DNA from: BNXB01 sp031548005
GTDB taxonomy: Bacteria > Bacteroidota > Bacteroidia > Bacteroidales > Azobacteroidaceae
DNA: 37,609 bases
Reading direction: 5' to 3'
Assembly (NCBI GenBank): GCA_031548005.1
Contig: JAVBRK010000087.1
Coordinates: forward strand, 1-37,609
Of the stretch, positions 1 to 9,368 are shown piece by piece. The position numbers were made by a program, and so were the translations under genes. Below the pieces are notes generated by a model, which saw nothing but the letters and a program-made list of their open reading frames with translations, searched no databases and was not told where the DNA came from. Each line of letters starts with the position of its first letter. The first letter of the stretch is position 1.

Positions 1-2685
1 TTCCACCCGGTCGCGTAGTTTTTCGGTACCGATATTCATACCCAATCCGTATTCGGCATTGTCTTCAAATAAGGAGTTTGCCCAGGCCGGACCACGTCCT
101 TCTTCGTTTGTAGTATAAGGAGTGGATGGAGCGGAACCGGAATAAATCGAGGTACATCCGGTTGCATTGGCGATCATCTGATGGTCTCCGAACAATTGCG
201 AAAGCAGCTTGACATAAGGAGTTTCCCCACAACCGGCGCAAGCTCCGGAGAATTCGAACAGCGGGGTTGCAAATTGCGAATTTTTCACATTCAGGGAAGT
301 ATCGACTAAATGTTGTTTGGACTTAACTTCTTTCGAACAGAAGTCCCAGTTAGCCTGGTTGTCGTATTGAGTTTCGATCGGCGCCATTTGCAGCGCTTTT
401 CCGTTTTTGTTACCCGGGCAGACATCCGGACAGTTACCACAGCCCATACAATCGAGTACGTCGACCTGGATCCGGAACTGCATTCCTTCGAATTGTTTTC
501 CCTGAGCTTTTAATGTAGTTAAGCCGGCAGGAGCCTTGGATTGTTCTGCAGTATCCAGAACAAACGGACGGATGGAAGCGTGAGGACAAACATAGGCGCA
601 CTGGTTACACTGAATACAGTTCTCCGGAATCCAGACCGGCACATGCGAAGCCACTCCGCGTTTTTCGTAAGCGGCTGTTCCCTGATCCCAGGTGCCGTCT
701 TCACGACCGGAGAATGCAGAAACCGGAAGATCGTCTCCTTTCTGGGAGTTGATCGGACGAACTACGTTCGCAATGAATGCAGGTATATTTCCGGCGTTGG
801 CATCCTTGGTTTCGCCGACGCTGGCCCATTCGGCGGGAACTTGTATCTTTACGATATCTCCGCCGCGGTCTACCGCCGCATAATTCATTTTAATAATATC
901 TTCTCCTTTTTTACCATAAGATTTTACGATGGCTTTTTTCATTTGTTCTACCGCCAGATCGTAAGGAATGACTCTGGTAATCTTGAAGAATGCCGATTGC
1001 AGGATGGTGTTGGTGCGATTGCCTAATCCGATTTCTTCTGCAATACCTGTTGCATTGATGATATAGAAATTGATGTTGTTCTTAGCCAAGTATTTCTTTA
1101 CGTTGTCCGGCAGGTTCTTTTTGACTTCCTCTTCATTCCAGATGGTATTCAGAAGGAACGTCCCGCCTTTTTTCAGTCCTTTGGTCACATCGTAAAGGCG
1201 CAGGTAGGCCTGAACGTGACAGGCAACGAAGTCGGGGGTGTTGACTAAGTAAGTCGAACGGATCGGTTTATCCCCGAAACGCAGGTGCGAGCAGGTAAAC
1301 CCTCCCGATTTTTTAGAGTCGTAGGCGAAGTAAGCCTGGGAATATTTGTCGGTATTGTCTCCGATGATTTTAATGGAGTTCTTGTTGGCTCCTACCGTAC
1401 CATCTGCTCCTAATCCGTAGAATTTGGCTTCGTATGGTCCGCCTTCAAAAACCAACTCTTCTTTTTGAGGAAGTGAAGTATAAGTTACATCATCTACGAT
1501 CCCGATGGTAAATCCGTTTTTCGGTTCCGGTAATGCCAGGTTCTCATAAACCGCCAGGATCTGGGCCGGAGTGGTGTCTTTGGAAGACAATCCATAGCGT
1601 CCGCCCACAATCACAGGAGCCTCTTTTGTGCCATAAAAACAATCTTTTATGTCGAGGTATAAAGGCTCTCCGGTAGCTCCCGGTTCTTTGGTCCGGTCGA
1701 GAACCGCAATTCGTTTTGCCGATTTAGGTACGGCAGCCAGGAAATGTTTTGCAGAGAACGGACGGTAAAGGTGTACGCACACCAGACCTACTTTTTCTCC
1801 TTTTTTGTTCAGGTGATCGATCGTTTCCTTGATCGCTTCGGTTACTGATCCCATGGCAATGATGACACGGTCGGCATCCGGCGCTCCGTAATAATCGAAT
1901 AAACCGTATTTCCGGCCGGAAAGCTCGCTCAGTTGAGCAACGTATTTTTCAACGATACCAACCACTTTATCATAGTAAACATTAGATGCTTCACGAGCCT
2001 GGAAGTAGATATCCGGGTTCTGTGCCGTTCCGCGGGCTACCGGTTTTTCCGGATTTAAAGCGCGGCTGCGGAATTCCCGTAAAGCTTCCTGGTTGATCAT
2101 CGGAGCCAGATCTTCATTGTCCAGCATTTCTATTTTCTGGATTTCGTGCGATGTCCGGAATCCATCGAAAAAGTGGATGAAAGGTACACGCGATTCGATG
2201 GCTGCCAGGTGGGCAACGGCTGCCAGGTCCATTACTTCTTGTACTGATCCGGTAGCAAACATGGCGCATCCGGTTTGGCGGACCGCCATGACATCCTGGT
2301 GATCTCCAAAAATAGAAAGAGCATGAGAAGCCAATGCGCGGGCGGATACATGGTAAACCCCCGGGAGCAATTCTCCGGCCACTTTGTACATATTGGGGAT
2401 CATCAGCAATAAACCCTGCGAGGCAGTGAATGTAGTCGAAAGAGTCCCGGCCTGCAAAGCGCCGTGCATGGCGCCGGCGGCCCCTGCTTCGGATTGCATT
2501 TCGTCTACACGTACCGTTTCCCCGAAAATATTTTTACGGCCGGCAGCAGCCCATTCGTCGACGTATTCAGCCATGGTCGACGATGGAGTGATCGGGTAGA
2601 TCGAGGCTGTTTCACTGAACATATACGCTATATGAGCAGCTGCCTGATTACCATCACAGGTGATGAATTTTTTTTGCTTTGTCAT
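1..2685 (-). CDS. nifJ: Pyruvate:ferredoxin (flavodoxin) oxidoreductase, 3' end missing (window edge)
   Basis: The product oxidatively decarboxylates pyruvate to acetyl-CoA in the cytoplasm, passing electrons to ferredoxin or flavodoxin. Reading the minus strand from the ATG at 2685 gives 895 codons open to base 1; the family is about 1,170-1,200 residues, so the C-terminal quarter lies outside. The N-terminus (MTKQKKFITCDGNQAAAHIA) and the following SETASIYPITPSS and QSEAGAAGAMHGALQAGT segments are typical of the PFOR pyrimidine-binding domain. Around residue 690 is a ferredoxin-like cluster motif CIQCNQCAYVCP, and near 745 a second, CMGCGNCPDVCPG. From about 805 the TPP domain begins with FEFSGACAGCGETPYVK and NATGCTSIYSG. 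The gene stands alone; no clear promoter box was found in the 70 bases upstream. It lies on the same strand as the ATPase gene at 2755-3933. Function is very secure. Confidence 0.97.
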   Translation of the reverse strand, partial: MTKQKKFITCDGNQAAAHIAYMFSETASIYPITPSSTMAEYVDEWAAAGRKNIFGETVRVDEMQSEAGAAGAMHGALQAGTLSTTFTASQGLLLMIPNMYKVAGELLPGVYHVSARALASHALSIFGDHQDVMAVRQTGCAMFATGSVQEVMDLAAVAHLAAIESRVPFIHFFDGFRTSHEIQKIEMLDNEDLAPMINQEALREFRSRALNPEKPVARGTAQNPDIYFQAREASNVYYDKVVGIVEKYVAQLSELSGRKYGLFDYYGAPDADRVIIAMGSVTEAIKETIDHLNKKGEKVGLVCVHLYRPFSAKHFLAAVPKSAKRIAVLDRTKEPGATGEPLYLDIKDCFYGTKEAPVIVGGRYGLSSKDTTPAQILAVYENLALPEPKNGFTIGIVDDVTYTSLPQKEELVFEGGPYEAKFYGLGADGTVGANKNSIKIIGDNTDKYSQAYFAYDSKKSGGFTCSHLRFGDKPIRSTYLVNTPDFVACHVQAYLRLYDVTKGLKKGGTFLLNTIWNEEEVKKNLPDNVKKYLAKNNINFYIINATGIAEEIGLGNRTNTILQSAFFKITRVIPYDLAVEQMKKAIVKSYGKKGEDIIKMNYAAVDRGGDIVKIQVPAEWASVGETKDANAGNIPAFIANVVRPINSQKGDDLPVSAFSGREDGTWDQGTAAYEKRGVASHVPVWIPENCIQCNQCAYVCPHASIRPFVLDTAEQSKAPAGLTTLKAQGKQFEGMQFRIQVDVLDCMGCGNCPDVCPGNKNGKALQMAPIETQYDNQANWDFCSKEVKSKQHLVDTSLNVKNSQFATPLFEFSGACAGCGETPYVKLLSQLFGDHQMIANATGCTSIYSGSAPSTPYTTNEEGRGPAWANSLFEDNAEYGLGMNIGTEKLRDRVE

Positions 2686-2754
2686 AAATTCTAAATTTTA
2701 TTGTAATACTTGTCTTTTTCTATGTTTGAGTATATTATTTCCGATTTCTCCGGG

Positions 2755-3933
2755 TCAGTACAAAAATCCGAATAACCACAGGGGAATCACGTTTCCACGG
2801 CCTTTTTCCATGCCATCGACCGCATAATAGACATCGGATTTGTATTTCCCGCCGAGCTCGCCCAAAACTTTGAAATTATATTTACCTTCGATCAGAAAAC
2901 GGATATCTTTTTTTCCGGCATTAACGCGGTAGTCTTTATGCATCTGATTATAAAAAAAAGTTTCCCTGATAGCCTGATCGTTTACCTTGACCTGACGGGT
3001 TGCATAAATCAGGTTGGGATTCTGCATGTAAACCATCACCGGCTTTTTGGGAAATTCTTCATTTTCGGGGTATAGCATGTTGATCAGCCGGGCGTCTTTC
3101 AGATACTTGAGATAGTTCATAACTGTAGCCCTTGAAGTTTCGATTTCATTACTTAACTGACTGACATTCGGAGTCCCAGGGGTTGCTAATGAAACTAAGT
3201 ACAACAGCTTCCGAAGTTTGGGAAGGTAGCTTTGTTCTATTTGTTTGATTGATAACACATCGACTTCAAGCATCATATTCATGGTTTTCAGCAGGTTCTC
3301 CGAGAAATTTCTCTTTTCTAAGAAAAACGGATAAAAACCGTGGTGTAAATAATCTGAAAGATAGGCTAATGGCTTGATCGATGAGCAAATATCTCCGGAA
3401 ATTTCTTCATGGTGATTCAAAATATCTTCCAACGAGTAGGATGGAAAATCAGTTTCCGCCAGGAGGTTCAGGAATTCCCGGAAAGAAAATCCTCTGAGGT
3501 TGTAGGAAATGACCTTTCCCGATAGATCCGAATTTTCTTCTTTCAACCTCATGACCGACGATCCGCTGAATACGATTTTCAGATTCGGAAAACGGTCGAA
3601 ACATTCCCGTAACTCTTTCGACCACTCCGGATATTTAAATACCTGATCGATCAGCAGTACCTTACCTCCCTTCATCTGGAACTCATCGGCGAATTCAATC
3701 AGGGACTTGCAGGTAAAGTAAAAATTATTCAGGTTAATGTACAGGCATTCGCGATCGTTTGAACTGAAATTTTCTTTGGCATATTGCAGTAAAAAAGTGG
3801 TCTTGCCGACCCCCCTTGATCCTTTTACTCCGATCAGGCGGTCGTTCCAGTCAATATCATCCATCAATTTCCTGTTTATTGGGGAGTTGACATGCTCTAC
3901 CAGGTGTTGATGTGTTCTGTAAAATGTATCCAT
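2755..3933 (-). CDS. AAA-type ATPase, AAA_14/DUF4143 family, with altered Walker B
   Basis: This is a 392-residue protein of the family that pairs an N-terminal P-loop ATPase (AAA_14) with a C-terminal DUF4143 domain. The family is abundant in Bacteroidetes and its cellular role is not established. I chose the ATG at 3933 (MDTFYRTHQHL) because it matches the usual family start and follows a promoter-like sequence; the reading frame extends 30 codons further upstream to 4023. Visible features are Walker A GSRGVGKTT near residue 34, the segment LLIDQVFKYPEW where relatives usually have D-E, a sensor-like IVFSGSS, and the typical C-terminal ending IPLWLFGFLY, so the protein is complete. The Glu to Gln change in Walker B and the loss of the usual Arg pair after DLS may mean weak ATP hydrolysis. 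Family assignment is firm; activity is inference. Confidence 0.85.
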   Translation of the reverse strand: MDTFYRTHQHLVEHVNSPINRKLMDDIDWNDRLIGVKGSRGVGKTTFLLQYAKENFSSNDRECLYINLNNFYFTCKSLIEFADEFQMKGGKVLLIDQVFKYPEWSKELRECFDRFPNLKIVFSGSSVMRLKEENSDLSGKVISYNLRGFSFREFLNLLAETDFPSYSLEDILNHHEEISGDICSSIKPLAYLSDYLHHGFYPFFLEKRNFSENLLKTMNMMLEVDVLSIKQIEQSYLPKLRKLLYLVSLATPGTPNVSQLSNEIETSRATVMNYLKYLKDARLINMLYPENEEFPKKPVMVYMQNPNLIYATRQVKVNDQAIRETFFYNQMHKDYRVNAGKKDIRFLIEGKYNFKVLGELGGKYKSDVYYAVDGMEKGRGNVIPLWLFGFLY

Positions 3934-3955
3934 GCCGAAGATTAAAATCCAGGTG

Positions 3956-3986
3956 CAAATATAATTTAAATATCTACAATTGCAAA
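3956..3986 (-). promoter_or_regulatory. Bacteroidetes-type promoter for the DUF4143 ATPase gene
   Basis: On the minus strand TTTG (3983-3986) is followed after 19 bases by TATATTTG (3956-3963). This fits the known Bacteroidetes -33/-7 consensus TTTG and TAnnTTTG. It ends 22 bases before the ATG at 3933, which supports that start over the longer frame. Confidence 0.55.
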
Positions 3987-4208
3987 CTCGAGATAGCAAT
4001 TTTTGGCATTTTTGTAATATCAAAACAAAAATATAAGATTATCGGATGCTTATATTGTAGATAGTTATTCATCCGGAGGGGGTACGTTCCGTTGTTGAAA
4101 GCTCGGCTGTAGTATTGAAAGAAATAATCTTGGTCATGTCAACTCCTGCATGGCCTTACATGATTAGTACATTTTCTCCGGCGAATGCGTTAATTCACGA
4201 TTTTTATG
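3987..4208. other. Divergent intergenic stretch with no recognised gene
   Basis: The 310 bases between the divergent starts at 3933 and 4244 hold the two promoter-like sequences listed separately. The remainder contains only a weak CGGATG/CATCCG inverted pair (4043-4048 and 4070-4075) with a 21-base loop. I see no convincing small gene, RNA or riboswitch. Confidence 0.4.
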
Positions 4209-4216
4209 TACATTTG
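4209..4216 (+). promoter_or_regulatory. Probable -7 box upstream of purL
   Basis: TACATTTG matches the Bacteroidetes TAnnTTTG box and lies 27 bases before the purL ATG. No good -33 TTTG is visible at the expected distance, so support is moderate. No purine riboswitch-like structure was recognised. Confidence 0.4.
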
Positions 4217-4243
4217 CAAGCCTAATAAATACCCATTTTCAGT

Positions 4244-7200
4244 ATGATTCTTTTCTTTCAGACAAAAGCAAAAACAGTTATTGCAGTTGAAACGATTCAA
4301 AAGCTTTCAAAAGAGGATACAGATAAGTTGATCTGGTTGTTTGGCGCTGCCCGGTACTTACAGGATAATTGTCTGAACGGCTGGTACATGGGGCCTCGTT
4401 GTGAGATGATTACCCCCTGGAGTACCAACGCTGTCGAGATTACACAAAACATGGGACTGGCGGGGATTTCACGCATTGAAGAATTCTATGCTGTAAAAGG
4501 AAAAGATGCGGGTCACGACCCGATGCTTCAACGTATTTACGACGGTTTGGGACAGGATATTTTCACCATTAACCGGAAGCCCGGTCCGATTGTCGAAATT
4601 AAGGATATTGCAGCATACAATAAGGCCGAAGGATTGGCTTTGAGTCAGGATGAGATCGACTACCTGAACGAGGTGAGCAAGCGCCTCGGCCGGAAACTGA
4701 CCGACAGCGAGGTTTTCGGGTTTTCTCAGGTGAATTCCGAGCATTGCCGGCATAAGATATTCAATGGCATTTTTGTTATTGATGGAGAGGAAAAAGAAAG
4801 CACCCTGTTCCAGTTGATCAAAAAGACATCCCAAACGAATCCGAATAGTTTGGTTTCGGCCTATAAAGACAATGTCGCTTTCAACCAGGGGCCGGTGGTC
4901 GAGCAATTCGCTCCCGCTTCCGGCGATAAACCCGATTATTTCACGGTTAAGCCGGTAGAAACAGTTATTTCCCTGAAAGCGGAGACACATAACTTTCCAA
5001 CTACTGTGGAGCCTTTCAACGGCGCTGCCACCGGTACCGGAGGGGAGATCCGCGATCGTCTCGGCGGAGGAAAAGCTTCTTTGCCTATTGCCGGGACAGC
5101 TGTTTATATGACTTCTTATCCACGTACGGCGGCAGGTCGTTCTTGGGAAAAAAATACGATGAAACCCCGGAAATGGTTGTACCAGACCCCCGGGCAAATT
5201 CTTATCAAAGCGTCCAACGGAGCTTCCGATTTCGGAAATAAGTTCGGTCAACCTCTGATTTGCGGTTCCCTGCTGACTTTTGAGCACGAAGAAAATTATA
5301 AAAAATTTGCTTATGACAAGGTGATCATGCTGGCGGGAGGCGTTGGTTGGGGAACCAAACGTGATGCCCTGAAAGGGACGCCGGAAGCCGGAGAAAAAGT
5401 AGTCGTTCTCGGTGGAGATAATTACCGTATCGGAATGGGTGGAGGAGCCGTGTCTTCGGTCGATACCGGAGAATATACGAGTGGCATTGAGCTTAATGCT
5501 GTTCAGCGCGCCAATCCGGAAATGCAGAAACGGGTTTCGAATGTGATCCGTACTTTGGCCGAATCGGAAAATAATCCGATTGTATCGATTCACGATCATG
5601 GAGCCGGAGGGCACCTGAACTGCCTTTCCGAATTGGTGGAGTCTACCGGAGGAAAAATCGATATGTCGCAACTTCCGGTCGGCGATCCGACCTTGTCTGC
5701 CAAAGAAATTATCGGCAATGAGAGTCAGGAACGTATGGGACTTTTACTGGGGTACGGCGATATCGAACGGGTACGGAAAATTGCCGAACGGGAGCGCTCG
5801 CCGATGTATGTCGTCGGTGAAACGACCGGTGATATGCAATTCACTTTTGAGCAGAAAGATGGGAAAAGACCGCTCGACCTCCGGTTGGAAGATTTTTTTG
5901 GAAAACCGCCGCGTACGGTCATGAACGACCAAACGGTAAAAGAATCGTTCGATCCGGTTCAATACCATGAAAAAGATATTTTGAAATATTTAGAAAACGT
6001 GCTTCAGCTCGAAGCCGTAGCCTGTAAAGACTGGTTGACGAACAAGGTCGACCGCTCCGTTACCGGGAAAGTTGCCCGTCAGCAATGCCAGGGAGAAATT
6101 CAACTGCCGTTGAGCGACCTGGGCGCTGTGGCTCTGGATTACCAGGGCCAATCGGGAATTGCTACCTCAATCGGTCATGCTCCCCAGGCAGCCTTGGTCG
6201 ACCCGGCCGCCGGTTCGGTACTGGCAGTTGCCGAGGCATTGACCAATATTGTATTTGCTCCCCTGAAAGAAAAAATCAAGAGTGTCTCCCTGAGTGCGAA
6301 CTGGATGTGGCCTTGCAGGAATCCCGGAGAAGATGCCCGTCTGTACAGTGCAGTGGAGGCCTGCTCCGAATTTGCCTGTGAGTTGGGAGTAAATATTCCG
6401 ACTGGAAAAGACTCGCTTTCGATGACTCAGAAATACGGAGAAGACAAGGTGTATTCGCCGGGAACCGTGATCATTTCGGCGGGTGCAGAAGTTTCGGATA
6501 TTCGTAAGATCGTTTCTCCGGTAATCAAGAACAAGCGGAATTCAGGAATTTATTATATCGATTTTTCTTTCGATTCGCTGAAACTCGGCGGCTCGGCTTT
6601 TGCCCAATCCCGGAACAAACTGGGAGAAGAAGTTCCGACCGTCAGTGATGCAGTATATTTTGCAGCGGCATTCAATGCTGTACAGGAGTTGATCGGCCGG
6701 GGATTGATCCTTGCCGGACACGACATTTCGGCCGGAGGTATGATTACCGCCTTGCTGGAGATGTGTTTTGCCAATACAAAAGGCGGTTTGGAACTGAACC
6801 TCGATAAGATCCGGGAAAAAGACCTGATTAAAGTGTTGTTCAGTGAAAATCCGGGGATTATTATTCAGGTCGAAGATAAAAAAACGGCAGAGGCTCTGCT
6901 GAAAGATTCTGGTATCGCTTTCGCCCGCATCGGCAAAGTGATCAAAGAGCGTCAGATCCGCATCACTAAAAACAAGAACGATTATAGTTTCGATATCGAT
7001 ACCCTGCGCGACACCTGGTTCCGTTCTTCTTACCTGCTGGAGTGTGCACAAACGCCGGCCAAACTGGCAAAAGCACGTTTTGAAAACTACGGAAAACAAC
7101 CGTTGAAATACCGCTTCAATAAAGATTTTTCGGGACAGTTAGCGCAATTTGGCCTGACTCCCGATCGTCGGAAATCTTCGGGAATCAAGGCGGCTATTAT

Positions 7201-7933
7201 CCGGGAGAAAGGGACTAACGGCGAACGGGAAATGGCTTATGCGCTTTATCTTGCCGGATTCGACGTGAAAGATGTTCACATGACTGACCTGGCTTCCGGA
7301 CGGGAAACGTTGGATGATATTCAGATGATTGTGTTCTGTGGCGGATTTTCCAACTCCGATGTTCTGGGATCAGCGAAGGGTTGGGCCGGCGTGTTCCGTT
7401 ACAACCAAAAGGCCCGGATGGCGCTCGAACGGTTTTATGCCCGGAAAGATACGGTGAGTTTGGGTGTTTGCAACGGCTGCCAGTTGATGGTTGAGTTGGA
7501 TCTGATCTACCCCGGACACAAAGAAAAGCCGGAAATGAGGCACAACGATTCTCATAAGTTCGAGTCGGAATTTGTAACTGTAACAATTCCTAAAAATAAC
7601 TCCGTCATGTTCGAATCGTTATCAAACAATAAATTGGGAATTTGGGTGGCGCATGGAGAAGGAAAATTCAGCATGCCTTATAAAGCTTCCGAATATAAAA
7701 TTGTTGCTAAATATGCTTATGATACCTATCCCGGTAACCCCAACGGTTCGGATTATGCTGTGGCTGCTATTTGTTCGGAAGATGGACGGCACCTGGCGAT
7801 GATGCCTCACCTCGAACGCTCGTTATTCCCATGGCAGTGTGCTAATTATCCTTCCAACCGGGTACTTTCCGATGAAGTCACTCCCTGGATCGAAGCTTTT
7901 GTCAATGCCCGGAAATGGATTGAAGGAAAATAA
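4244..7933 (+). CDS. purL: Phosphoribosylformylglycinamidine synthase, single-chain form
   Basis: PurL catalyses the fourth step of purine synthesis, converting FGAR, glutamine and ATP to FGAM. At 1229 residues it is the large form that carries its own glutaminase domain, slightly shorter than the 1,295 residues of the E. coli enzyme. The N-terminus MILFFQTKAKTVIAVE is typical of Bacteroidales PurL. The synthetase core shows FSQVNSEHCRHKIFNG, SLKAETHNFPTTVEPFNGAA, GTGGEIRD and IHDHGAGG. The C-terminal class I glutaminase has the nucleophile Cys1076 (GVCNGCQL) and the His1189/Glu1191 pair in MMPHLERSLFPWQ, so all catalytic residues are present. It is preceded by a TACATTTG box and followed after 47 bases by an unrelated ATPase gene with its own promoter-like box. 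Several long frames on the opposite strand are shadows of its codon use. Confidence 0.98.
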   Translation: MILFFQTKAKTVIAVETIQKLSKEDTDKLIWLFGAARYLQDNCLNGWYMGPRCEMITPWSTNAVEITQNMGLAGISRIEEFYAVKGKDAGHDPMLQRIYDGLGQDIFTINRKPGPIVEIKDIAAYNKAEGLALSQDEIDYLNEVSKRLGRKLTDSEVFGFSQVNSEHCRHKIFNGIFVIDGEEKESTLFQLIKKTSQTNPNSLVSAYKDNVAFNQGPVVEQFAPASGDKPDYFTVKPVETVISLKAETHNFPTTVEPFNGAATGTGGEIRDRLGGGKASLPIAGTAVYMTSYPRTAAGRSWEKNTMKPRKWLYQTPGQILIKASNGASDFGNKFGQPLICGSLLTFEHEENYKKFAYDKVIMLAGGVGWGTKRDALKGTPEAGEKVVVLGGDNYRIGMGGGAVSSVDTGEYTSGIELNAVQRANPEMQKRVSNVIRTLAESENNPIVSIHDHGAGGHLNCLSELVESTGGKIDMSQLPVGDPTLSAKEIIGNESQERMGLLLGYGDIERVRKIAERERSPMYVVGETTGDMQFTFEQKDGKRPLDLRLEDFFGKPPRTVMNDQTVKESFDPVQYHEKDILKYLENVLQLEAVACKDWLTNKVDRSVTGKVARQQCQGEIQLPLSDLGAVALDYQGQSGIATSIGHAPQAALVDPAAGSVLAVAEALTNIVFAPLKEKIKSVSLSANWMWPCRNPGEDARLYSAVEACSEFACELGVNIPTGKDSLSMTQKYGEDKVYSPGTVIISAGAEVSDIRKIVSPVIKNKRNSGIYYIDFSFDSLKLGGSAFAQSRNKLGEEVPTVSDAVYFAAAFNAVQELIGRGLILAGHDISAGGMITALLEMCFANTKGGLELNLDKIREKDLIKVLFSENPGIIIQVEDKKTAEALLKDSGIAFARIGKVIKERQIRITKNKNDYSFDIDTLRDTWFRSSYLLECAQTPAKLAKARFENYGKQPLKYRFNKDFSGQLAQFGLTPDRRKSSGIKAAIIREKGTNGEREMAYALYLAGFDVKDVHMTDLASGRETLDDIQMIVFCGGFSNSDVLGSAKGWAGVFRYNQKARMALERFYARKDTVSLGVCNGCQLMVELDLIYPGHKEKPEMRHNDSHKFESEFVTVTIPKNNSVMFESLSNNKLGIWVAHGEGKFSMPYKASEYKIVAKYAYDTYPGNPNGSDYAVAAICSEDGRHLAMMPHLERSLFPWQCANYPSNRVLSDEVTPWIEAFVNARKWIEGK

Positions 7934-7938
7934 ATTAT

Positions 7939-7966
7939 TATCTTTGTATTATTATTTTATAATAAT
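7939..7966 (+). promoter_or_regulatory. Probable promoter box and AT-only hairpin before the ATPase gene
   Basis: TATCTTTG (7939-7946) matches the TAnnTTTG consensus and lies 34 bases before the ATG at 7981. It is directly followed by an inverted repeat ATTATTAT/ATAATAAT (7948-7955 and 7959-7966, three-base loop). The hairpin is weak because it is only A and T. Confidence 0.35.
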
Positions 7967-7980
7967 TATAAGATTGTATT

Positions 7981-9111
7981 ATGAAGACGATTAAAAATCC
8001 GTTTGTAACAGTTGGGTATGTATCGGAAGAATATTTTTGCGACAGGAAGGACGAAACGATCCGGCTGATCGATGAGGTAACGAATGGGAACAATTTGGTC
8101 CTGATTTCGACCCGCAGGATGGGGAAGACCGGATTGATCCGGCATAGTTTCCTGCAAAAAGAATTAGATAGTAAATACTACACTTTCTTCGTCGATATTT
8201 ACGCCACTAAATCGCTTCGCGATTTTACTTTCGCATTGAGTAAGGTGATCGTGGAAAGTTTGCAATCTTTCGGAAAGAAGGCCCTGAAAGAATTTATAAG
8301 GACGGTTAAGTCTCTACAGCCGGGCATTACTTTCGATATTTCGGGAACCCCTTCTTTTAACCTTTCCCTGGGAGATATTCAGGCTCCGGAGGCAACACTC
8401 GATGAGATATTCAGCTATCTCTCGGCTGCCGATAAGCCCTGTATCGTTGCGATCGACGAATTCCAGCAGATCATATCTTATCCTGAAAACAATACGGAAG
8501 CTGTTCTGCGGACTCATATCCAGCATTGCAACAACGCCCGTTTTATTTTTGCAGGCAGCCAGCGGCATGTATTGGGAAATATATTTCTCGGCGCCGCCCG
8601 TCCTTTTTATCAAAGTGCATCCATGATGTATCTCGACAGTATTGCTTTGCCGGAATACATCCGGTTTGCACAGGATCACTTTTCTCAACACCGGAAAACA
8701 ATTGATGCCGGGGTGATCGAGGCTGCTTATATCCAGTTTGAAGGAATTACCTGGTATATTCAAAAAGCGCTCCATGTATTGTTTAATGCCGTTTCCGAGG
8801 GAGATAATTGTAGCCTGAACCTGCTTCCGGAAGCGATACAAACTATTATCGGTTCTTATGAGTATGCTTATGTCGAAACGTTGTTCCGGCTCCCCGTAAA
8901 ACAAAAAGAACTGTTGATTGCCATTGCTAAGGAAGGAAAAACAACCGAACCGACATCTGGAGCTTTTGTCAAGAAATATAAGTTATCGTCGGCCAGTTCG
9001 GTACAGGCCGCATTGAAAGGGCTTCTGGAAAAAGATTTTATTACCCGCGAACAGGATGTCTATCGTGTTTACGACCTTTTTCTGGCTGCCTGGTTGAATA
9101 TCAATTATTGA
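7981..9111 (+). CDS. ATP-binding protein of the archaeal-ATPase-like AAA family
   Basis: This is a 376-residue P-loop ATPase resembling the archaeal ATPase (ATPase_2) group that is common and variable in number in Bacteroidetes genomes; its role is unknown. The N-terminus has the family pattern NPFVTVGYVSEEYFCDR, then Walker A STRRMGKTG near residue 46, Walker B CIVAIDEFQQI near 156, and a sensor-like stretch RFIFAGSQRHVLGNIF. The last 80 residues (LFRLPVKQKELLIAIAKEGK, then ASSVQAALKGLLEKDFITR) look like a winged-helix domain. All motifs are intact. It begins 47 bases after purL and precedes the AT-rich island. It could mark the left edge of a region of genome plasticity, but no transposase or integrase is seen. 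Confidence 0.85.
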   Translation: MKTIKNPFVTVGYVSEEYFCDRKDETIRLIDEVTNGNNLVLISTRRMGKTGLIRHSFLQKELDSKYYTFFVDIYATKSLRDFTFALSKVIVESLQSFGKKALKEFIRTVKSLQPGITFDISGTPSFNLSLGDIQAPEATLDEIFSYLSAADKPCIVAIDEFQQIISYPENNTEAVLRTHIQHCNNARFIFAGSQRHVLGNIFLGAARPFYQSASMMYLDSIALPEYIRFAQDHFSQHRKTIDAGVIEAAYIQFEGITWYIQKALHVLFNAVSEGDNCSLNLLPEAIQTIIGSYEYAYVETLFRLPVKQKELLIAIAKEGKTTEPTSGAFVKKYKLSSASSVQAALKGLLEKDFITREQDVYRVYDLFLAAWLNINY

Positions 9112-9311
9112 AATTTAATTCTGCTCATTCGTTATTACCACAGTTTAGAGTGTGTTTTGATAAAATATTATATCATATCAGATATAATCTATTTATTATA
9201 AGGAATTGATCAGATTGAAGATTAATCACCTAAATTAATCGGACCTGATTTACTCCGCACTCACTTTTTTAAATAAAATTGATAAAATTTTATGTAAAAC
9301 AGGCAAACATT
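9112..9311. other. AT-rich intergenic region with two short inverted repeats
   Basis: No gene is seen between the ATPase stop and the regulator start. The stretch contains ATTATATC/GATATAAT (9167-9174 and 9181-9188) and GATTAAT/ATTAATC (9220-9226 and 9234-9240). Either may be a terminator or an operator. Base composition drops here relative to the flanking genes, so this is the apparent left edge of the island. Confidence 0.35.
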
Positions 9312-9345
9312 AATTATAAAAATTAAAAAGAATCTTGTATTTTTG
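9312..9345 (+). promoter_or_regulatory. Promoter-like repeat, copy 1, before the HTH regulator
   Basis: The box TATTTTTG (9338-9345) fits TAnnTTTG and lies 23 bases before the regulator ATG. The 34 bases 9312-9345 match 15438-15471, before the small TM protein and second MutS-like gene, at 30 of 34 positions by my hand alignment. Both are AT-rich, so part of the match could be compositional. Confidence 0.4.
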
Positions 9346-9368
9346 CATATTAATAATTTTATAATTTA

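Noticed and set aside
541..1026. 161-residue plus-strand open frame at the left edge
   Set aside because: It is antisense to the nifJ coding region, where the minus frame gives a clean PFOR with both iron-sulfur motifs.
4469..5671. 400-residue open frame on the minus strand inside purL
   Set aside because: It is antisense to the conserved purL core, has no recognisable domain or promoter box, and its residue pattern is that of a codon-bias shadow.
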